The translations under genes were made by a program, and so were the position numbers. DNA of 64,000 nucleotides from Cephalotus follicularis (lineage: Eukaryota; Streptophyta; Magnoliopsida; Oxalidales; Cephalotaceae), in the NCBI GenBank assembly GCA_001972305.1, contig BDDD01001618.1:299599-363598 (forward strand), written 5' to 3'. Of this stretch, positions 59,456 through 64,000 are shown one piece after another. Each line of letters starts with the position of its first letter. The first letter of the stretch is position 1. Below the pieces are notes generated by a model. The model had not been told where the DNA came from. It did not search any database and saw only the letters and a list, made by a program, of their open reading frames with translations.

Positions 59456-59945
59456 TATAGTTATCAGAATTCGATCGGTGATTTAAGAGATTTTGCAATA
59501 ATATTATTAATCATAAATGATTTGTTATCACAAGTGAGTTGTTAAAATATTATTTGTGATTTTTTAAACACTATTAATGATGTTTTGATAAAACAATTAC
59601 CAATAATATTTTAAAAATATACTTGTGATAATTTGTGATGTCAAATCATTTATGTTTCATAACATTATTATAGATTATGACTCTGTATCAATGAATTAAT
59701 GATCTAATCGGTTGATCAATAGATCAACTAGTAAATTAATTTTAAAATAAAACAAAAAAAAGTATTTATATGATCGGTTCGATGTGATCCATGCTAATTC
59801 ATCGATCTAAATGACCCAGATCAACTCTGGATCACCAATTCGATCGATTTAACTTCGATTTGACTTCAAAACTGGTCTGATGCTTGATTCGAACGGATTC
59901 AACGTTAGTTTACCAGTCGATCCGATCTAAATTTAATAACTATAT
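59456..59945. mobile_element. MITE with TATAGTTATYA inverted ends
   Basis: The left end TTTTTTATAGTTATCAGAATT and the complement of the right end (AAAAAATATAGTTATTAAA) form inverted termini, both followed by GATCGG-rich sequence. An inner TTATCACAAGTGA pairs with its complement. No coding sequence. Same family as the repeats at 8.8 kb and 55.1 kb. Confidence 0.6.
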
Positions 59946-62087
59946 TTTTTTAGCTTTGTAATTGTTTTTATATATAAAAATGGAGCTATCTAATTTTAGT
60001 TTATTGTTTATGCTTAATTTAGAAAACTTCTTCTTCTTCTTTTTCCTTTGGAATAAAACAAATACACATTTATACAAAATCACACTAATAGTCGTTAACC
60101 TAATAACTTAGTAACTTATTGAGTTGTCATTATTACATTGTAATATATAATTCATTAAAACTACAAAACTACTTTTATTTTATATGAAAAGAACACACCC
60201 ATTGAAACATAAAGCAATCAAAAAGTCAATTGAATCAACGAAAAAAGGTAATGTCACTAGATTGAAACCATCATCACAATTTATATAACTTTTATAGTCT
60301 TGCCAACATGTAACTTCATAATCAGTTGTCTTAGACTATCTGTTATACATCCATAAATACATATAATGAAAAATATCACTACTATTGTATACAGAGTTAA
60401 CTGTCTTCCAAATCCAAGTTCTAAGTATTAACGTGGCCTTATCGAGCTATAGTTTTTGGTATAAGAAAAAATATATATATTTGACTAAAGAAAAATAAAA
60501 GGGTAATAATTGTTTTTCCTTTCTAAAAATTGTATTATAAAGATGAAAAAATATTAGTTATACAAAATAAACGACAGATCTTGAAAAAAAAACGATTTTC
60601 AAATAAGGTTTTGCTACGGGATCGATTGTAGTCGTTTTCTCTATTAAAATGATTGATTTTTTTTTTTCGAAATTTAGTCGTTACATTTGATAAACTATAT
60701 GTTCAAATTATGCATACTAATTTTTAATTCAATTAAATATATCTAGCTATATATATCACATGCAGATATAAAAATTATACGTGCTATAATTTATTTATAT
60801 ACAATAAAATATTAGCATATTAGATAAAAAAATCTATAGATATTTTATTGATTCTATAAAATATTAAATCGAACAACTGGATTTAAAAATAATTAATCAT
60901 AATAATATTTTTTTCAAAAAAAAAATTGGTCCTCACTTGAGAAAAATGATTGAAACTAATCCATTCTCAAACACATTAACATTAGTTTTTGTTTTCAAGC
61001 GTGTATTTAAAAACAAAGTATCCAAGTATATTTGCATTGAAAAATCAAAAATATTTTCAAAACAAGTTTTTGATTTCTTAATCTCTAAGGATCAAAGAAA
61101 ATTTTCAAAAACAATAATATAAGCACGGTAACGAAACAAACAAGAAGGTGCAAGGAAATAGTTCGTAGATGAAGACCATGACATTTGTTATATATGTCAT
61201 GTTTCAATCATTAAATGTCTTTTGATTAAGCTATAAATGAACCTAAAGGCCTAGTATTAATCACGAGGTACTATTACGCGCATTATTAAATTTAATTAAT
61301 CACCATGAAATAAAGCTATATCTTTTAAATCTCGTTAATTAGTCAACATCACCGATCATAATGGTAAAATGTGACATTTCTTTTAATTTGGGTCGTCTTT
61401 ACCTACTAAATGAATGGAATCCCAGTAATGTTAATGTTACTCTATGAACTATACAACTACCATCACATCAATGGTAAGTACGTAGCTTAACAACAAGAGT
61501 TCATGTATCTAAGTATAGTGCGGTATATTTATATCGTTGGCTATTTTGGATAAAATTAAGATTTGTACATAAACCATTTATATTCTAATATTTTTATTAA
61601 TTTATTTTTCTTACCTCATGTGACAAATGCAATTTTCGATAGTAAAACACATAAGGAGTTTTAATATTATTCATTAGTCAATGCATACGAATCATATAAA
61701 ATAACATGATAATAAAAAGGTTGTTGAAATGTTGATACATCTACTGTCTGTTTTTGAAGGATTTTAATCTAAACTTTTGTGTCAGAAAATTGAAACTATG
61801 TGTTTGATAAACTTGAGTTTCATTTTTTGATTAAAAATTAAAACTCAAATTCACGAAAACTTAATATTATGGAAGTGAATGAATACATATCGTATTAAAT
61901 AACATTAGAACAAAAAAGTTATTACAATTTTGATATATCTAGTATCTGTTTGAGAGGTTTTTAATACAATTTTTTGTGTAAGAAAATTAAATTATTTATT
62001 TGATATATAAACATGAATTCTGTTTTTTAATTAAAAACTAAAACTTAAAATCGTAAAAACTGAAAGCTCTATTTTTAATCTTTTTAA
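59946..62087. other. AT-rich intergenic DNA
   Basis: No gene, RNA or clear transposon is seen. The stretches at 61,740-61,860 and 61,935-62,050 (TATCTGTTTGAGAGG; TTTTGTGTAAGAAAATTA; AAACTCAAATTC-like words) resemble each other, so there is an old ~195-bp duplication. Confidence 0.45.
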
Positions 62088-62577
62088 TGTTAGAATATTT
62101 TCTATGTGAGCTTATATTAATTGGGTATTTATTATTAAATAAAATCAGGCTGACTATTGGTCTAATAAAGTGGGACATACATATTTTAAATAGTCTTATA
62201 TGGACTGGTTAGTATGGACTGTAGTAAACTAATTAGGCTTTTGATGAGCGAGCCCATTAGGTTACTAATAAGGATTATATAAATAGATAGGTCTCCTCTC
62301 TTAACCCTAATAATCTTGACACAATAGAAAATACACATACAGCAGACAATGAGGTAGGCGAATATCTTCTTGTGTATTACGGTGCCTCATCGAGCCAGTG
62401 TTTTAGGGAATTAAGAGACATGTACCTTGCTACTAAGGATCACTACAGATTTTCATTGCTTATTATGGATCCTAAACAAGGTACGATTTCAATCATTATT
62501 ATTTAGGTGTTTCTATTCTATCTAAGGAGATCCTAGGGATTGATAAATTGATCAGGTATACAATTTTATTTTACATG

Positions 62578-62589
62578 TGGTATCAGAGC
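62578..62589 (+). other. Primer binding site, initiator tRNA-Met type
   Basis: TGGTATCAGAGC follows the LTR end by two bases. This is the standard Copia primer site in plants. Confidence 0.9.
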
Positions 62590-62724
62590 GACCTTAGATT
62601 AGAATTGAAATCCTAATCAAGTTAAAGAAATAATTGTGTATGATTTATGATTTGGGTGTGACTTTGTTTTTTGTATAAAACTGCTGTTTTAGGGTTTAAC
62701 ATAAATCATGAAAAAAAAACAAAT

Positions 62725-62995
62725 TCTTGCGCGAAAGACATTGATGTCTTTATAAGGAATTGACCTGTAACTTTGGAGAAAGACATCGATGTCTTTGAAA
62801 TACATTGATGTCTTTGTGATTTTTTGACCTGAAATTTTTTGAACGAAAAACATCGATGTCTTCTGAAAGGACATCGATGTCTTTGTGCCCTGTTGATATA
62901 ACATCGACGTTTTCCCTTCAAGACGTCGATGTCTTTGTGTCCTGTTGCTATAACATCGACATTTTCCTTCAAGACGTCGATGTCTTTGGAAAAGT
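62725..62995. repeat. ACATCGATGT palindrome array in the Copia leader
   Basis: About eleven units of the form AAAGACATCGATGTCTTT occur in 270 bp, with variants ACATTGATGTC, ACATCGACGTTTTC and AGACGTCGATGTC. Part of the array is itself duplicated (CCTGTTG.TATAACATCGAC occurs twice). Non-coding in all frames in any conserved sense. Confidence 0.85.
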
Positions 62996-63307
62996 CTTGA
63001 TTGTTTAAATGCGCATACAGACAGTAATATATTCGGTATTGCGATATTACATGCGTATACATTCAATTATTAAAATATTTAAACAATGAAATTGGCATGA
63101 CTTGTGATTTTAGGGACAATTCAGGCCCCCATTCTGTCTATCATTCTAAAATCACACTATGGTTTGGTGAGGGTAATATAAAGTATACTCTAGTATGAAA
63201 TAGTTTCATGGTTTAGTCAAGATGTAGTCACCAAAGTGACCTTCTTGATTGGATTTGTGATGTCTATCTAATACGACTGTGGAGTTTCTCTAATTCTTGT
63301 GCATGAT

Positions 63308-63505
63308 CATACGCCCAAAGGTGGTGGTTGTGTATTGGAATCAAGAGGGTACATATGGAGCATATGGTTGGGAATTGAGTAGTCATGGAAACCTATACAC
63401 CCAAAGGTGGTGGGATGTCTATGGTTAGAATATATTCTCATGGCTGCTTCAATGTAAAAGTTTTGCAACTGCATGTCATACATTCGCCCAAAGGTGTTTG
63501 TATGG
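63308..63505. repeat. Threefold GCCCAAAGGTGG repeat in the Copia leader
   Basis: The core CRCCCAAAGGTGGTGG occurs near 63,312, 63,400 and 63,485 at about 86-bp spacing, with looser similarity between copies (TATGGTTGG and CATATGGAGC words). Confidence 0.7.
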
Positions 63506-63802
63506 TGATGCCTGTAGACTTTCATGTGTGCTTATACTGTTTCAAGTGACACATTGTTTACTCTCATTGTGATAATATTATACATTGCTTATTTTACAGT
63601 CACATTCTCTGTCAACAACAATATGGTAACTATTGAGGTCCTCACTGGGTCGAACTTCAAGAAGTGGAAGGAATACATAGAGTTTGCTATGGAAATGACA
63701 GATGTAGATCTTTCACTTGTTACGGATAAACCTGGGGACTTGACTGTCGCTAGCATTGATGACGAGAAATTAGTGTATGCTGCCTGTGAAATAAAACACT
63801 CT

Positions 63803-64000
63803 TGCAATATACAAGAGGGGGGGTGAATTGAATATTGAGGAATATGCGGAAATTTAAAAACTTTAAATATAAAGAGATAAGGAGAGAAAAACTTCTCCGA
63901 GTTTTAGAGTGGTTCGGCTAACTCTTGCCTACGTCCACTTTTCCCAAGGGAGCTCCTTGAGTTTCCACTAGCTCGATTTGATTAAGGCAGCAAATCGTTA
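63803..64000 (-). mobile_element. Edge of a Sire-like Copia LTR inside the gag
   Basis: TGCAATATACAAGAGGGGGG followed by TGAATTGAATATTGAGG is the complement of a Sire-type LTR end. Inside, GTGGTTCGGCTAACTCTTGCC matches in complement the GGCATATTTGGCCGAACCAC region of the LTR at 52.4 kb in general layout. It runs off the right edge, so target duplication and state are unknown. Confidence 0.6.

Larger units (their letters stand above)
62088..64000 (+). mobile_element. 5' part of a Ty1/copia element
   Basis: The LTR is 62,088-62,575 (TGTTAGAATATT to ATTTTACA) with a TATATAAATAGA promoter box near 62,276. An initiator-Met primer site, TGGTATCAGAGC, is at 62,578-62,589. A long leader (62,590-63,620) holds a palindrome array and a threefold GCCCAAAGGTGG repeat. 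Gag starts at 63,623 (MVTIEVLTGSNFKKWKEYI). Another LTR interrupts it at about 63,803, so it is broken. The 3' part lies outside the window, and age cannot be judged. Confidence 0.85.

Noticed and set aside
62689-63066. Open frames with repeated KDIDVF/RHRC peptides on the minus strand
   Set aside because: The peptide repeats are translations of the palindrome array in the Copia leader and read similarly on both strands. No protein family matches.

Overview
This window is nuclear DNA from a flowering plant, most likely a eudicot. It is AT-rich, with long introns split by GT-AG sites, an FCS-like zinc-finger (FLZ) gene of a type found only in land plants, plant-type CACTA, Copia and Gypsy elements, and a VPS13 protein closest to the Arabidopsis At4g17140 type. 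I cannot name the species. There is no sign of bacterial, organellar, rRNA or CRISPR sequence.

Layout. (1) 1-2,160: 3' part of a Copia fossil. (2) 2,505-18,955, minus strand: the first 14 exons (614 codons, open throughout) of a VPS13 lipid-transfer gene, whose 3' part lies beyond the left edge. Its introns hold MITEs and a nested Copia fossil (10,873-16,439, target duplication AAAAC) that itself carries a 1-kb Mutator-like insert. (3) About 19,690-29,307: a decayed CACTA (En/Spm) transposon with both genes recognisable, its second gene split by a 2.7-kb solo LTR. (4) 29,311-31,060: a 380-bp foldback hairpin and an LTR-like remnant. (5) 31,436-38,588: three solo LTRs nested inside each other. 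(6) 39,515-53,982: a small TA-flanked MITE holding a 14-kb Gypsy fossil that codes only for gag and protease; the right LTR of the Gypsy holds a 6-kb Copia fossil. (7) 53,983-57,235: MITEs and unique AT-rich DNA. (8) 57,236-58,344, minus strand: an intact two-exon FLZ gene. (9) 58,345-62,087: AT-rich DNA with one MITE. (10) 62,088-64,000: the 5' end of another Copia element, cut near the right edge by a further LTR.

Only VPS13 and the FLZ gene look like functional host genes, and nothing suggests they work together. The most unusual feature is that LTRs or leaders of several unrelated retroelement families (two long-LTR families, the gag-protease Gypsy, the Sire-like Copia and the right-edge Copia) all carry dense arrays of one kind of short palindrome. 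The core is GTCGAC, GTCAAC or ATCGAT inside a symmetric arm, as in AAGCGTCGACGCTT or AAAGACATCGATGTCTTT. The same motif forms the loop of the foldback at 29.5 kb. I know of no standard explanation for this.
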